NCBI GenBank assembly: GCA_964017045.1
Contig: OZ024801.1
Location: forward strand, 31,096,049-31,160,048
Length of the DNA stretch: 64,000 nt
Reading direction: 5' to 3'
From: Omphiscola glabra
Taxonomy: Eukaryota; Mollusca; Gastropoda; Lymnaeidae
In this document: positions 47,288 through 58,700 of the stretch, piece after piece
Numbering within the stretch: position 1 is the first letter of the stretch
Layout of the letters: the number at the start of each line of letters is the position of its first letter
Position numbers and translations under genes: made by a program
The notes under the pieces: model-generated
Database searches by the model: none
Told to the model about the DNA's origin: nothing
Seen by the model: the letters and a program-made list of their open reading frames with translations, nothing else

Positions 47288-47348
47288 ATTAGGCCCCCTC
47301 GAGCCACCTAGAGGCGAGAGACCCTGGGGAAGTGCGCTGTGTATCCAT
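47288..47348. repeat. Repeat fragment interrupted by the next MITE, left part
   Basis: Words ctagaggcgagagaccctgg and, after the insertion, catgccgtaagacgg (47544-47560) match the uninterrupted stretch at 47925-48000 (ctagtagcgcgaggccctgg, catgccttaagacgg). This shows an older repeat was split by the insertion at 47349-47538. Confidence 0.65.
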
Positions 47349-47538
47349 AAGAGGCGTGGCTAAAGTTTTTGGCGCCTGTGGACAAGATTCATTTTAAAGC
47401 TCCTCCCTTTCGTCTTTCTGCTCTCAAACCCATTATTTTCATCAATAATATAATATTAAAGCACATTTTGGTGCCCCTAACTCGTCTGGCGCCCGGGGAC
47501 ATCTGCCCCCTGCGCAACGCCCCTTAGCTACGTCTCTG
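47349..47538 (-). mobile_element. hAT-type MITE, second copy, reverse orientation
   Basis: Reverse complement of the family at 26940-27126: ends cagagacgtagctaagg and ttagccacgcctct, with the shared interior gatgaaaataatgggtttga. The flanks are GTATCCAT (47341-47348) and GTACCCAT (47539-47546), an 8-bp target duplication with one change. Confidence 0.85.
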
Positions 47539-47546
47539 GTACCCAT

Positions 47547-48324
47547 GCCGTAAGACGGCACTGCTTTTCTCCACTAATTGCTCTACGGAGTACGGAGTAG
47601 TGGCGTAGCTAGTGCTATTACTGTCCGGGACTAACATCTTAGTCTAAAATGAATGTAAACACAAATCTTACTTTATTTTTTTTATATTCATTTCTCAGAT
47701 CTGGACAAAGTAAATCTTATGACGAGAGTTATTCCCCTCTAATATGTATCAAAACTGTAATTAGCATTTATAATTATTAATTTCGGAAAGTACCGATGAT
47801 GTCGTGGGTTAAAATATTGGGAAACGGGCTGTCCAATGAATTTTAAATCAAATCAAATTGCCAAAATATTTCAATATCAATTAAAAATGAGTGTAGCGAG
47901 ATGCCTCTAAAAGAATGAGTCTCCTAGAAGCGAGAGGCTCCCTAGTAGCGCGAGGCCCTGGGCCAGTGCCCATTTGGCCCATGCCTTAAGACGGAATGGT
48001 TCTATACCTGCACTTTTCCCAGTCATAATTGAGATACCATTACTTTTTATAAGGTTAAAACATAACCTTACATCACCCTTAACAGCGCCGTCTCAAGCTC
48101 TTCGTCTCATAATCACTATTTTCCTTGTTCGCCTGAATACGAAGGAAGAACTTTGAAACGTGCAGGTTGTCGACTTTATAGGCCGACCGATTCAGGGAGA
48201 AAACTGACTTTTTATCTGAATGGTTTTGATTCATGACATACAAAGAGGACTGTACATTATTTTAAAAAATCTTTTATAATTTATGGTAACTTCGTTTTTG
48301 TTTCGAGGCTGGCAAAATCTTCGG
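47547..48324. other. Mixed repeat fragments; no gene seen
   Basis: Includes a lone gtagtggcgtagctagtg end near 47598-47615 and the unsplit repeat copy at 47925-48000. Confidence 0.5.
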
Positions 48325-48450
48325 ACGGGCTAATTAACCCACTTCCCGTCAACCGATCGAGCTGAAACTTGGCACATAGACTCGTTGACGACGACAACAC
48401 ATTCTATCAAATTTTCAGCTCCACCCCCAAAACTAATTTTTCCCTCTGTT
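48325..48450. repeat. Dispersed repeat fragment shared with 10865-11000
   Basis: Shares cgggctaattaacccacttc-type sequence, cgtcaacc and ttctatcaaattttcagc with 10865-11000, in the same order. Confidence 0.65.
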
Positions 48451-48900
48451 TTTCAACATTGATTTCACGAATAAAATGCCCGATAACTGCGCTAAATGAG
48501 ATTCTTTTTTTTTTTTAAATATCGCAAGTGCGTTTGGGGCGTAATCTTTTCTTTTGCTTGTTTCCGAAATAGTTGGTCTACAAAATATGCGGTGTAAAAG
48601 CGGGTGGGTCATTAGAATATGAGCCAAGCTCTATTTAGGGTAATAGTTCAATTTCATTTATATTCATTATGAAATTTTCATTTAGAATACCTAACATGAG
48701 TATACGTTAGTTCAGAGACGTGAAAACAATTTGCGGGTTGTGAGCCTTGGGGGAGGGGAGCTCAAATTGGGATTCTTATAATGTACGTTACTTGTATGCA
48801 TGTTTTGTCAAATTTTCACCCCACCCCCAGTTCTAATAGTACATGTTATATAGGAATTAAATGAAAAAATTTATTTTCAGGGGTTGCTTAATTTTAAAAA
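48451..48900. other. No gene seen
   Basis: Mixed sequence; tcaaattttcaccccaccccc near 48810-48830 may be a further fragment of the same dispersed repeat. Confidence 0.4.
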
Positions 48901-48902
48901 AA

Positions 48903-50203
48903 AACAAAGCAATATAAGACTGTCTATAAACAAAACAATATAAGACTGTCTATAAACAAAACAATATAAGACTGTCTATAAACAAAACAATATAAGACCG
49001 TCTATAAACAAAGCAATATAAGACTGTCTATAAACAAAACAATATAAGACTGTCTATAAACAAAACAATATAAGACTGTCTATAAACAAAACAATATAAG
49101 ACCGTCTATAAACAAAACAATATAAGACCGTCTATAAACAAAACAATATAAGACTGTCTATAAACAAAACAATATAAGACTGTCTATAAACAAAACAATA
49201 TAAGACCGTCTATAAACAAAACAATATAAGACTGTCTATAAACAAAACAATATAAGACTGTCTATAAACAAAACAATATAAGACTGTCTATAAACAAAAC
49301 AATATAAGACCGTCTATAAACAAAACAATATAAGACTGTCTATAAACAAAACAATATAAGACTGTCTATAAACAAAACAATATAAGACTGTCTATAAACA
49401 AAACAATATAAGACTGTCTATAAACAAAACAATATAAGACTGTCTATAAACAAAACAATATAAGACTGTCTATAAACAAAACAATATAAGACTGTCTATA
49501 AACAAAACAATATAAGACTGTCTATAAACAAAACAATATAAGACTGTCTATAAACAAAACAATATAAGACTGTCTATAAACAAAACAATATAAGACTGTC
49601 TATAAACAAAACAATATAAGACTGTCTATAAACAAAACAATATAAAACTGTCTATAAACAAAACAATATAAGACTGTCTATAAACAAAACAATATAAGAC
49701 TGTCTATAAACAAAACAATATAAGACTGTCTATAAACAAAACAATATAAGACTGTCTATAAACAAAACAATATAAGACCGTCTATAAACAAAACAATATA
49801 AGACCGTCTATAAACAAAACAATATAAGACTGTCTATAAACAAAACAATATAAGACTGTCTATAAACAAAACAATATAAGACTGTCTATAAACAAAACAA
49901 TATAAGACCGTCTATAAACAAAACAATATAAGACCGTCTATAAACAAAACAATATAAGACTGTCTATAAACAAAACAATATAAGACTGTCTATAAACAAA
50001 ACAATATAAGACTGTCTATAAACAAAACAATATAAGACCGTCTATAAACAAAACAATATAAGACCGTCTATAAACAAAACAATATAAGACTGTCTATAAA
50101 CAAAACAATATAAGACCGTCTATAAACAAAACAATATAAGACTGTCTATAAACAAAACAATATAAAACTGTCTATAAACAAAACAATATAAGACCGCCTA
50201 TGG
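48903..50203. repeat. 26-bp minisatellite, ~50 copies
   Basis: Tandem aaacaaaacaatataagact followed by gtctat. The main variant is gaccg for gactg; runs of cc- and ct-type units recur in similar order, a sign of block duplication. Two units read aaaactg. Confidence 0.96.
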
Positions 50204-50562
50204 TTTAAAGTGTCTTTATTTTATCACATTGCTGGCATGCTTTGTACAATTGTAATTTAGCATCAGAAAATCAGAAAACTATTTTTTTTACAGTTCATCC
50301 ATTTGATAATAAAACTTCTAAGTTCTGTATACACATACGAGCACCACACATGTACCATATGAGATCCATATGCAGCGTGTGGTGTACAATGAAGCACAAC
50401 ATTTTGCCCAGTCTTCTCTGAAGAAATATTGGCGGCACGGAATGCATTTACATATTATTTACAAAAATGGCATTTTTTAAAAATGTAACACAAAGGCATT
50501 TGGTCAGTTATATGATAAATGGTCTGATTTCTTTGTCATACACCATCATTTTGTAGCACCGC
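50204..50562. other. No gene seen
   Basis: Unique sequence between arrays. Confidence 0.4.
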
Positions 50563-50564
50563 TG

Positions 50565-50782
50565 GTGGACAGGCAGACTACATCAGACTGACTACATCAG
50601 ACTGACTACATGAGGCAGACTACATCAGACTGACTACATCAGACTGACTACATGAGGCAGACTACATCAGACTGACTACATGAGGCAGACTACATCAGAC
50701 TGACTACATCAGACTGACTACATCAGACTGACTACATCAGACTGACTACAGCAGGCAGACAACATCAGACTGACTACAGTGA
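50565..50782. repeat. 14-bp repeat CAGACTGACTACAT
   Basis: Tandem cagactgactacat with interspersed gaggcagactacat units. Confidence 0.92.
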
Positions 50783-51344
50783 ACCATGTAAGGTGCATCT
50801 ACACAGGGTGGGGGGAGGAAGCAGTTACTTCAACGAGTTGGGGGGGTGGGAGGATTTGCCTGAATTTTAATTTTTTCCAGGTTATGACCAAAACAACCCG
50901 CCCGCTCAAACCATCAATGAATTTTGAGAATTTTTTTTTAAATCACAGTCTTATTAATTTAATTTTTTGAAGAGTCGCGGAATTTGATCAATTAATTTAT
51001 TGAAAAACATGAAATAGTCATCATCAATCTTATCATTGAATAGTAAACAATTTTTCTCTTTAATGTTGAATTTACATTTTTTGTGTCATTCATTTTCATA
51101 GTGACCTCCCGAATTAAACACAAATGCCAAGACTGGCAAGACCAACAATGGCCACCGTATAAAATTTACCAGGTTCAAGGTTGGGGGTTGGCTTTCACCA
51201 TTCAGTGGGGGATAGACGCCCCCCAACCCTGCCACCGAGAGGAACATTGCAACAAATTCTGGCCCATCTGTCACTGACAGGCATTAAAATAAGTACGGAA
51301 AAATAGGTGAAGATAAACAATGATATTAAACAACAAATACTAAA
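50783..51344. other. No gene seen
   Basis: Contains small frames at 50779-50970 and 51083-51277 with no motif; the second is close to G/C-rich patches and may be a repeat fragment. Confidence 0.35.
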
Positions 51345-51893
51345 CAGTTCATCTTAAAAGGACATTGCGATGTGATCAAGTCATCAATTCCTAACAGTTC
51401 ATCTTAAAAGGACATTGCGATGTGATCAAGTCATCAATTCCTAACAGTTCATCTTCAAAGGACATTGCGATGTGATCAAGTCATCAATTCCTAACAGTTT
51501 ATCTTCAAAGGACATTGCGATGTGATCAAGTCATCAATTCCTAACAGTTCATCTTCAAAGGACATTGCGATGTGATCAAGTCATCAATTCCTAACAGTTC
51601 ATCTTCAAAGGACATTGCGATGTGATCAAGTCATCAATTCCTAACAGTTCATCTTCAAAGGACATTGCGATGTGATCAAGTCATCAATTCCTAACAGTTC
51701 ATCTTCAAAGGACATTGCGATGTGATCAAGTCATCAATTTCTAACAGTTCATCTTCAAAGGACATTGCAATGTGATCAAGTCATCAATTCCTAACAGTTC
51801 ATCTTCAAAGGACATTGCGATGTGATCAAGTCATCAATTCCTAACAGTTCATCTGCAAAGGACATTGCGATGTGATCAAGTCATCAATTCCTA
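51345..51893. repeat. 50-bp minisatellite, 11 copies
   Basis: Units begin ctaacagttcatcttcaaag and end gatcaagtcatcaattc. The first two copies read cttaaaag and the rest cttcaaag, otherwise nearly identical. Confidence 0.95.
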
Positions 51894-52004
51894 AACATTA
51901 ACATAATCATTGACCTAAAATTCAGTAGTGAAAGCACAAATTAAAGATTCAAAATCGCAATCAAGCACCTGTATCTCAGTAATTTTGGTCATGACGACAC
52001 TGAC

Positions 52005-52615
52005 TTACAATTTAATGAACAATGTCAGGCTAGTTACTAACAATGCAATGGACAATGTCAGGTTAGTTACTAACAATGCAATGGACAATGTCAGGCTAGT
52101 TACTAACAATGCAATGGACAATGTCAGGCTAGTTACTAACAATGCAATGGACAATGTCAGGCTAGTTACTAACAATGCAATGGACAATGTCAGGCTAGTT
52201 ACTAACAATGCAATGAACAATGTCAGGCTAGTTACTAACAATGCAATGGACAATGTCAGGCTAGTTACTAACAATGCAATGGACAATGTCAGGCTAGTTA
52301 CTAACAATGCAATGGACAATGTCAGGCTAGTTACTAACAATGCAATGAACAATGTCAGGCTAGTTACTAACAATGCAATGGACAATGTCAGGCTAGTTAC
52401 TAACAATGCAATGGACAATGTCAGGCTAGTTACTAACAATGCAATGGACAATGTCAGGCTAGTTACTAACAATGCAATGGACAATGTCAGGCTAGTTACT
52501 AACAATGCAATGAACAATGTCAGGCTAGTTACTAACAATGCAATGGACAATGTCAGGCTAGTTACTAACAATGCAATGAACAATGTCAGGTTAGTGACTA
52601 GCAGGGCAATGAACA
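52005..52615. repeat. 33-bp minisatellite, ~18 copies
   Basis: Tandem aatgcaatggacaatgtcag followed by gctagttactaac, with gga/gaa variants. 33 is 11 codons, so both strands are open (NAMDNVRLVTN on the plus strand), giving frames of more than 200 codons that are not genes. Confidence 0.95.
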
Positions 52616-52919
52616 ATGTGAATAAAAATTAAAAGTGATTTGTGAAGTGTTTACACAGTGAATTAGTTCTAAGCTGTTGAATCAATTCACATAATTCAAT
52701 GGAACCAGGAAACTAAGGCATGGAACATAAACTTGCTAACACAAGACAACAAATTTTTTTGCCTGACTTTCGTCTGCCATTATTTATTGATTTAAAAAGG
52801 CACAGAATCCTGAGGCAAAAACTGAAAAATAACTGGTGCCATAAAAAATGTAATTCACCTTGTGAAACAATTGTGAAGGTTTGCTGTACTTTTTTTTGTA
52901 AAATGGATTAACTGAAATG
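52616..52919. other. No gene seen
   Basis: A 63-codon frame (52720-52911) has no motif. Confidence 0.35.
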
Positions 52920-53185
52920 TTTTGGGTCGAACAGTGTATTCCAACAACATCCAGTGAAATCTGACCAGCTGGTATCTACTCCAGGGGTCATAGTTCAATC
53001 TCCTTTCACAAGGAGCTCTCTAGAATTATAACATGCAAAAAATAAATTTAATGGATAAACAGAAGTGTTGCAGTCCAAAAATGTATCGCAACAACATCCA
53101 GTGAAATCTCGCCAGCTGGTATCTAATCAAGGGGTCATAGTTTAATCTACTCTCCCAGTGAGCTCTTTAGAATTATAACATGAAA
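52920..53185. repeat. Two diverged ~150-bp direct copies
   Basis: caacaacatccagtgaaatc, cagctggtatcta and tagaattataacatg occur in order at 52938-53035 and again at 53090-53183. Confidence 0.8.
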
Positions 53186-53865
53186 AATTTCATATGTTTG
53201 TGATGAGACTCTCAAATAGTATAGTTTAATTTCATGTGATTTGACTGGCGAAAGTTATGGAGAACATATTAAAATTTAACACAATGCACTGTGAATAAGT
53301 AAATAAAGCCATAATTATGGTTGCATTGCAAATTTTGCTGCAATGGATATGCTACTGTCCCTATTTAACTTGCTAAGTGGAGATGGGTAAAAAAAAATAT
53401 ATGGACATCATTTATTACTTGTGTAATTGATGTCATTTTGTTAGGAGAAACCAAGATTGTAACTTTGAGTATTAAGCATATTAAAGTAGCGACAGGGCGA
53501 AATGGTATTTACATCCCATTAATTTATTTTAGCACTTCAATAGTTTGGCATGGACAAGGGAACTAACCTCAAACAAGGACAAGGGAATGGAACTATCCTT
53601 AAACAAGGACAGGGGAACTAATCACAAACAAATACAGAGGAAGCAATGACAAACAAAGACAGTGGTAGAAAGTTGAGTTCAGACAGTTTGTGACAGATGG
53701 TAGAATGTTTAGTATTGATTTCAGAATTAATTGTACCTAGTTGAGTTGACAAAAAAAATGTGGAAAGGGGGGGGGGGGGGGGGGGTTTTGGGAGCTATGG
53801 AAATATTTCCCCCCTTTAAGCTACAATTATCAAAATTGAATGTCACCATAATTATTTACAATAAA
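53186..53865. other. No gene seen; poly-G at 53767-53785
   Basis: AT-rich except for a G run of about 19 bases. Short 20-bp-type repeats caaggacaggggaact lie near 53560-53650. This is downstream of the membrane-protein gene and may include its 3' UTR. Confidence 0.45.
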
Positions 53866-53873
53866 AGTTACAA

Positions 53874-54069
53874 CAGTGGTTCCCAACCTGTGCTCCGCCG
53901 AGCCCTTAGGGATCCAAATGGACTTATCAGTGGCTCTGCAGCTGATAAGGATTTTTTTTTTTCTAAACATTAACTTGTAAGACACAGGATAGGCCTAAAG
54001 GGCCCCCTCTCCTCCATATAAATTGATTCTATAAAGGACTTCACTGGTCAAAAAGGTTGGGAACCACTG
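53874..54069. mobile_element. hAT-type MITE (CAGTGGTTCCCAACC ends)
   Basis: The left end cagtggttcccaacc and right end ggttgggaaccactg are perfect 15-bp inverted repeats of the hAT-Charlie type. Flanks are AGTTACAA (53866-53873) and AGTTAGGA (54070-54077), a decayed 8-bp duplication. The interior is 196 bp in all and non-coding. Confidence 0.85.
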
Positions 54070-54077
54070 AGTTAGGA

Positions 54078-54376
54078 CAGTGACACAAACCTGTAGCCTT
54101 AAGTTCAAAGCCCATAAACCACTGTAATAACATTTGCCATGCCATCTTCCCAACGTTAAAGAAAATTTTCACAGAAAACTTTCAAAGAACGAAAAGCTTT
54201 GGGTATCCTTGAAATGTATCACATAGAAAACTTAATCAACTCTATTAACACACGATTAAGGTTTCTTAAAATGACTCACAAAAGTCCTTGGCAGCTTGAC
54301 TAAATAATCACACTTTGTATCCATCAAGTCAATCCACTTTGTATCCATCAAGTCTATCTATTTGTCCACAAGATTG
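54078..54376 (-). other. Likely start of 3' UTR of the membrane-protein gene
   Basis: Immediately follows the stop codon on the minus strand. Contains two copies of cactttgtatccatcaagtc. No clear polyadenylation signal identified. Confidence 0.4.
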
Positions 54377-55027
54377 TCAAATCCATGTTATGTAGGTTCT
54401 CTTATGGATCAAAACTGGAGATGGCTGTCCATTTTTGGACCTGATTGTCCTCGAATTGTTGGACCAAATATCGTCTCTTTCCAAGAACTCTAAGAGGCGA
54501 CCGGAAGACGGCGTCATCGCTATGCCACTGTCATTTAATGACTTGTCATGCAATCTCTGGTTGCTGTACGGCAGACTGTTTTGGCTGGAGGCATCATCAC
54601 TCAAGAAACTAGAGGTACGCGAATGTAGAGGGGAAAGGGTGCTGCTTAACGTATCACTGCTGTAGCCAGAGCGATCCAGGTGTCTATGTAAATTTGGTAG
54701 ATGTCGTAGGTCTGTGTATTCTATGCAGGTATCAGTTGTACTGCCGGACAGTGAAATTTCATCATAACTTCCAGTTGTGGCGGCCCTAATACCTTCAGGT
54801 GTATGCTGTGATGCTGACCTGATGTGGCGTGTGACCTCACACTGGACACTGACTCTGTTACTGGCTCTGTTACCTTCGCTACCTTCTTGTACAACGTTGT
54901 CATAATTTGGCGGTGAATATTCTTTAAATGGGTTGTGCTCACTGTATGGTGGAAGGGTGGCACCATAGGGTGGATTGTACTCATCAAAATCTGGAAGGTG
55001 TGCGGTCCTAGCGATTTGGCGCCTCCA
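54377..55027 (-). CDS. Last exon: PPxY/Ser-rich cytosolic tail
   Basis: Acceptor caaacag, then 216 codons and TGA at 54377-54379. Starts WRRQIARTAHLPDFDEY, with PPY at residues 19-21 and 26-28 and PPNY at 39-42. Later it has SGYSSDTLSSTLSPLHSR and SDDASSQNSLPYS, many Ser/Thr and acidic residues, and no further membrane segment. It is probably disordered and regulatory. Confidence 0.85.
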   Translation of the reverse strand, partial: WRRQIARTAHLPDFDEYNPPYGATLPPYSEHNPFKEYSPPNYDNVVQEGSEGNRASNRVSVQCEVTRHIRSASQHTPEGIRAATTGSYDEISLSGSTTDTCIEYTDLRHLPNLHRHLDRSGYSSDTLSSTLSPLHSRTSSFLSDDASSQNSLPYSNQRLHDKSLNDSGIAMTPSSGRLLEFLERDDIWSNNSRTIRSKNGQPSPVLIHKRTYITWI

Positions 55028-55714
55028 CTGTTTGAGTATAAAATTTAATTTTTAGTCAAACAGTCTCATTAAAAATTAATACTTAATTAATCAATAAATC
55101 CGAGTACAGCAAAAATAAAAATTAACTTTAATAATATGAGTTAAAATTAATGTTCACCAGGGGTACACATTTTAGTGAACCTATGGGCACAAATTAACGT
55201 CACGCAAAGTAAAACTTAATATTTAGTTTTTAACAAAAGAAAATCTATTGTTAACACTGGTGAAATAAATACAATTTTGTAATTCCCACTGAAGAGTTAT
55301 TTTAATATGGAGATCTCTTCACATGTCACAACATAAATGAAACAACCTTTTGTTTCATAAATGAAACAACCTTTTGTTTCATTTAAGTATTTCTAGTCCT
55401 TTTCTTTTAATTTAAAGATAAATTCTTCTTTTTACAAAATACAACCCCATGCTGAATTAGAGATACAATTTTAGCCTCATATTATTTCAGTTATTCCCCT
55501 TCTGCCACTTGGTCCCAACCAACAAAACACACTGACCAAAGTAGTACAACCCATAATGCATCATGCAACACAAAGATGCCCATAGATTAATTTAATTCTA
55601 ATTATTTCTTGATACATTCTGATTACATGACACTAATCCAATTCAAATGAACTAAACATAGAAAATTATATATATATAGACATAGATATAAAGATATAGA
55701 TGTATAATATATTT

Positions 55715-55754
<40 letters not shown>

Positions 55755-58700
55755 AAACTCACTGGTTTAAACAAAAACTCATATGTGCCACGTCCTTCAG
55801 TTAACTCTTGATACTGTGAGACCACACAAGCAAAGCAGTAGCACTGTAGAGAGAGAACATCAATCAATCAATACACTGACCAAGTTTCCATGGCAACGTT
55901 TAAACAACACTGGTGGAGTCATTTTCATTTCTTAACACAATTTATTTTATTTTTTTAAAATAAATTTAATTATTGAAATTGGAGAATGTAACAGACACCT
56001 TGCTCTCTCAGCTGTCATGGCAACCAATCAATAGTCTATATACATAACCAATGGAAATAGCCTTATTAGGAAATTACTGAGTGACTAACTTATGGACAAT
56101 AAACCCAGTTCACAAATCAAATTGCTTACATTTGCTATAAGCCGAATGCAGTAGAACACTACAGCAACTATTTCCCAGGCATCAAGAGTCTGAAGAGGAA
56201 AAAAAAATGGGAAACAATTATATATTTGATGATAAACTTATTCTAAATGATTTTTCAAACCTAGAAAATACGTGCAATTTTGCCAAGCCTTTGACATTAT
56301 ATACCCCGGTGGATTTGATATTAAGACACATCCTAGTCATACTGAGACTCACTGGTCATAATAAGGGGACATGTCATACCAGGTATTTTTTCACTTGCCA
56401 AGTTTACCAAATTTCTAAAAAAAAAAAAAAACATTTACTGTAAGACTAAATTGCCCTGAGTCTGAATATTCCTCACGGCTTGATCGTTTCAAATTTTAAT
56501 TTTTCAGACTGTAAATGGGCAGCTAATTAAACAGGAAAACAATAGAGAGTTCTTAATCGTCAAGGGGGTAACATTTTTTTGTTACAACCGCACTATCTGG
56601 CAGCGGCAAAAGCAAATGAACACATTGTAATGATGTTTGCACTTTTCATGGCATTATTTCCCCTCAAGATCTACAGTACTTCTAGTAAGTCCGAACCATC
56701 CATAGATCGTGAATCCCTACTTCTCAAATCTACATCCCATAAAACACCATTTCGGCTCAAATTATCCAAAATCCTGGTATGGAGTTGCTGAATATCATAT
56801 AGAAGGCCAATACTGGAGGGATGGTATGGGAAAAGCGTGATCATTTGATTATCTTGTACCTCCGTCCACTGTCTTGACCGGGAATTACAAACTACAATTA
56901 GACACAGCCTTGGTATATTAATAACACAGAATATTTTAGGGGCTAAGCGTGGAGCCCCCATAAGTGCGGGGCCTTGACAGGTTCCACATCCACACAGTCT
57001 TATGTAGGGAATAGGGAATGCCAATTTCTGCAGCCTTTTAAATATCAACAATAGTAAAATACTTCCCCCCCCCCCCCCCGATCCACCATTTATGATTAGT
57101 ATGAACTTGATGTAACCAAAACAAGGAGGAGACAACTTACATGCTCCTGTTCCAGATGCACTGTTGTAATGAGAGCTATCGCCCCTGTCTCGTATAAAAC
57201 TGTGATCACCAGCACGTAGATCCATGGTAACAGTAGAAACTTCCGGTCCTAAAATGGTGGTAGAGGAGAGAGAGAGAAAAATGGAGTCAAATGAATCAAT
57301 GAACAATGCGGTTTTTATGGTATGCAGGAGGAAGCTAATTCAAAACACTCACAAGAATTATGGAAACAATGGCCTGGACTTTGTGTGTTTTACAGTAGGT
57401 TTTGTGGATTGGGGTCTGCATTTTCAATGGTGGGTGTTACCCTGGGGGTCTGAATTTTCAATGGTCTAAATTGGTTGGTATTACCTGGCCAGCAGACAAG
57501 GGTATTACTTGGCCAGCAGACAAGGGTGTTACCTGGCCAGCAGACAAGGGTTTTACCTGGCCAGCAGACAAGGGTATTACCTGGCCAGCAGACAAGGGTA
57601 TTACCTGGCCAGCAGACAAGGGTATTACCTGGCCACCAGACAATGGTATTACCTGGCCAGCAGACAAGGGTACTATTTGGCCAGCAGACAAGCTTTAACC
57701 TGGGATTTCCCAGCAAACATTTATTAGTAAATAACACACTTCATCCCAATATGTTTTATTTTCTCCTTGCCGCTCTCCCTCTCTTTCTTTTCCTCCATCC
57801 CACCCTACCTCCCTCCTTTCACCCTCTTGTCTTCACTCCCTCCTTTCAGTCCTCTCCCTCCTTTCAGCCCTCTCCCTCCTTTCAGCCCTCTCCCTCCCTG
57901 CCTCCCTAAAAGCCTCCATTCATCCTCCCTCTTCCTACTACCCTTTCCCTCCCTTCTCCATGCCTCCCTCTCCCTCCACCCTCCATCCCTCTTCCCGCCC
58001 TCCACCCCCTTTAGCCCACCCACCCCCACACACACACACAAACAACAACACACACAACTTCTTCATTGTCTATCACTCCACAAACAGGTGTCTTAACTTA
58101 CCATGTACACTCCTGGAAGGAGGATCAAAGAGACACCTATGAGGAATGAATACAGGACGAATCCGGCGTAAACAATTCCCTTGAGTTCTGTGGACAACAA
58201 GAAAACAAGTCAAATGGGAGTCATGGAGATACAATAAGACCAAGATGGGAGTCATGGAGATACAATAAGACCAAGATGGGCATCATGGAGATACAATAAG
58301 ACCAAGATGGGAGTCATGGAGATACAATAAGACCAAGATGGGAGTCATGGAGATACAATAAGACCAAGATGGGAGTCATGGAGATACAATAAGACCAAGA
58401 TGGGAGTCATGGAGATACAATAAGACCAAGAATGTAGTCATGGAGATACAATAAGACCAAGATTGGAGTCATGGAGATACAATAAGACCAAGAGGGGAGT
58501 CATGGAGATACAATAAGACCAAGATTGGAGTCGTGACAAGATGACTGAAATCAAGTCATGTCTAGATGAAAAGTTTCAGGTATAAATGAAAATGAAAAAA
58601 AGTGAGTCATACCTAGAATCTAGATGATATTTATATGTCATATCTAAATGACACAAAATTAGTCATATCTAGATGACATGAAGTGAATCATATATAGATG

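Noticed and set aside
51928..52632. Frames above 200 codons on both strands
   Set aside because: Translations of the 33-bp array; no start context or homology.
56671..57306. 211-codon minus-strand gene
   Set aside because: Only 57141-57248 is coding, as an exon with proper splice sites; the rest is intron read through by chance.
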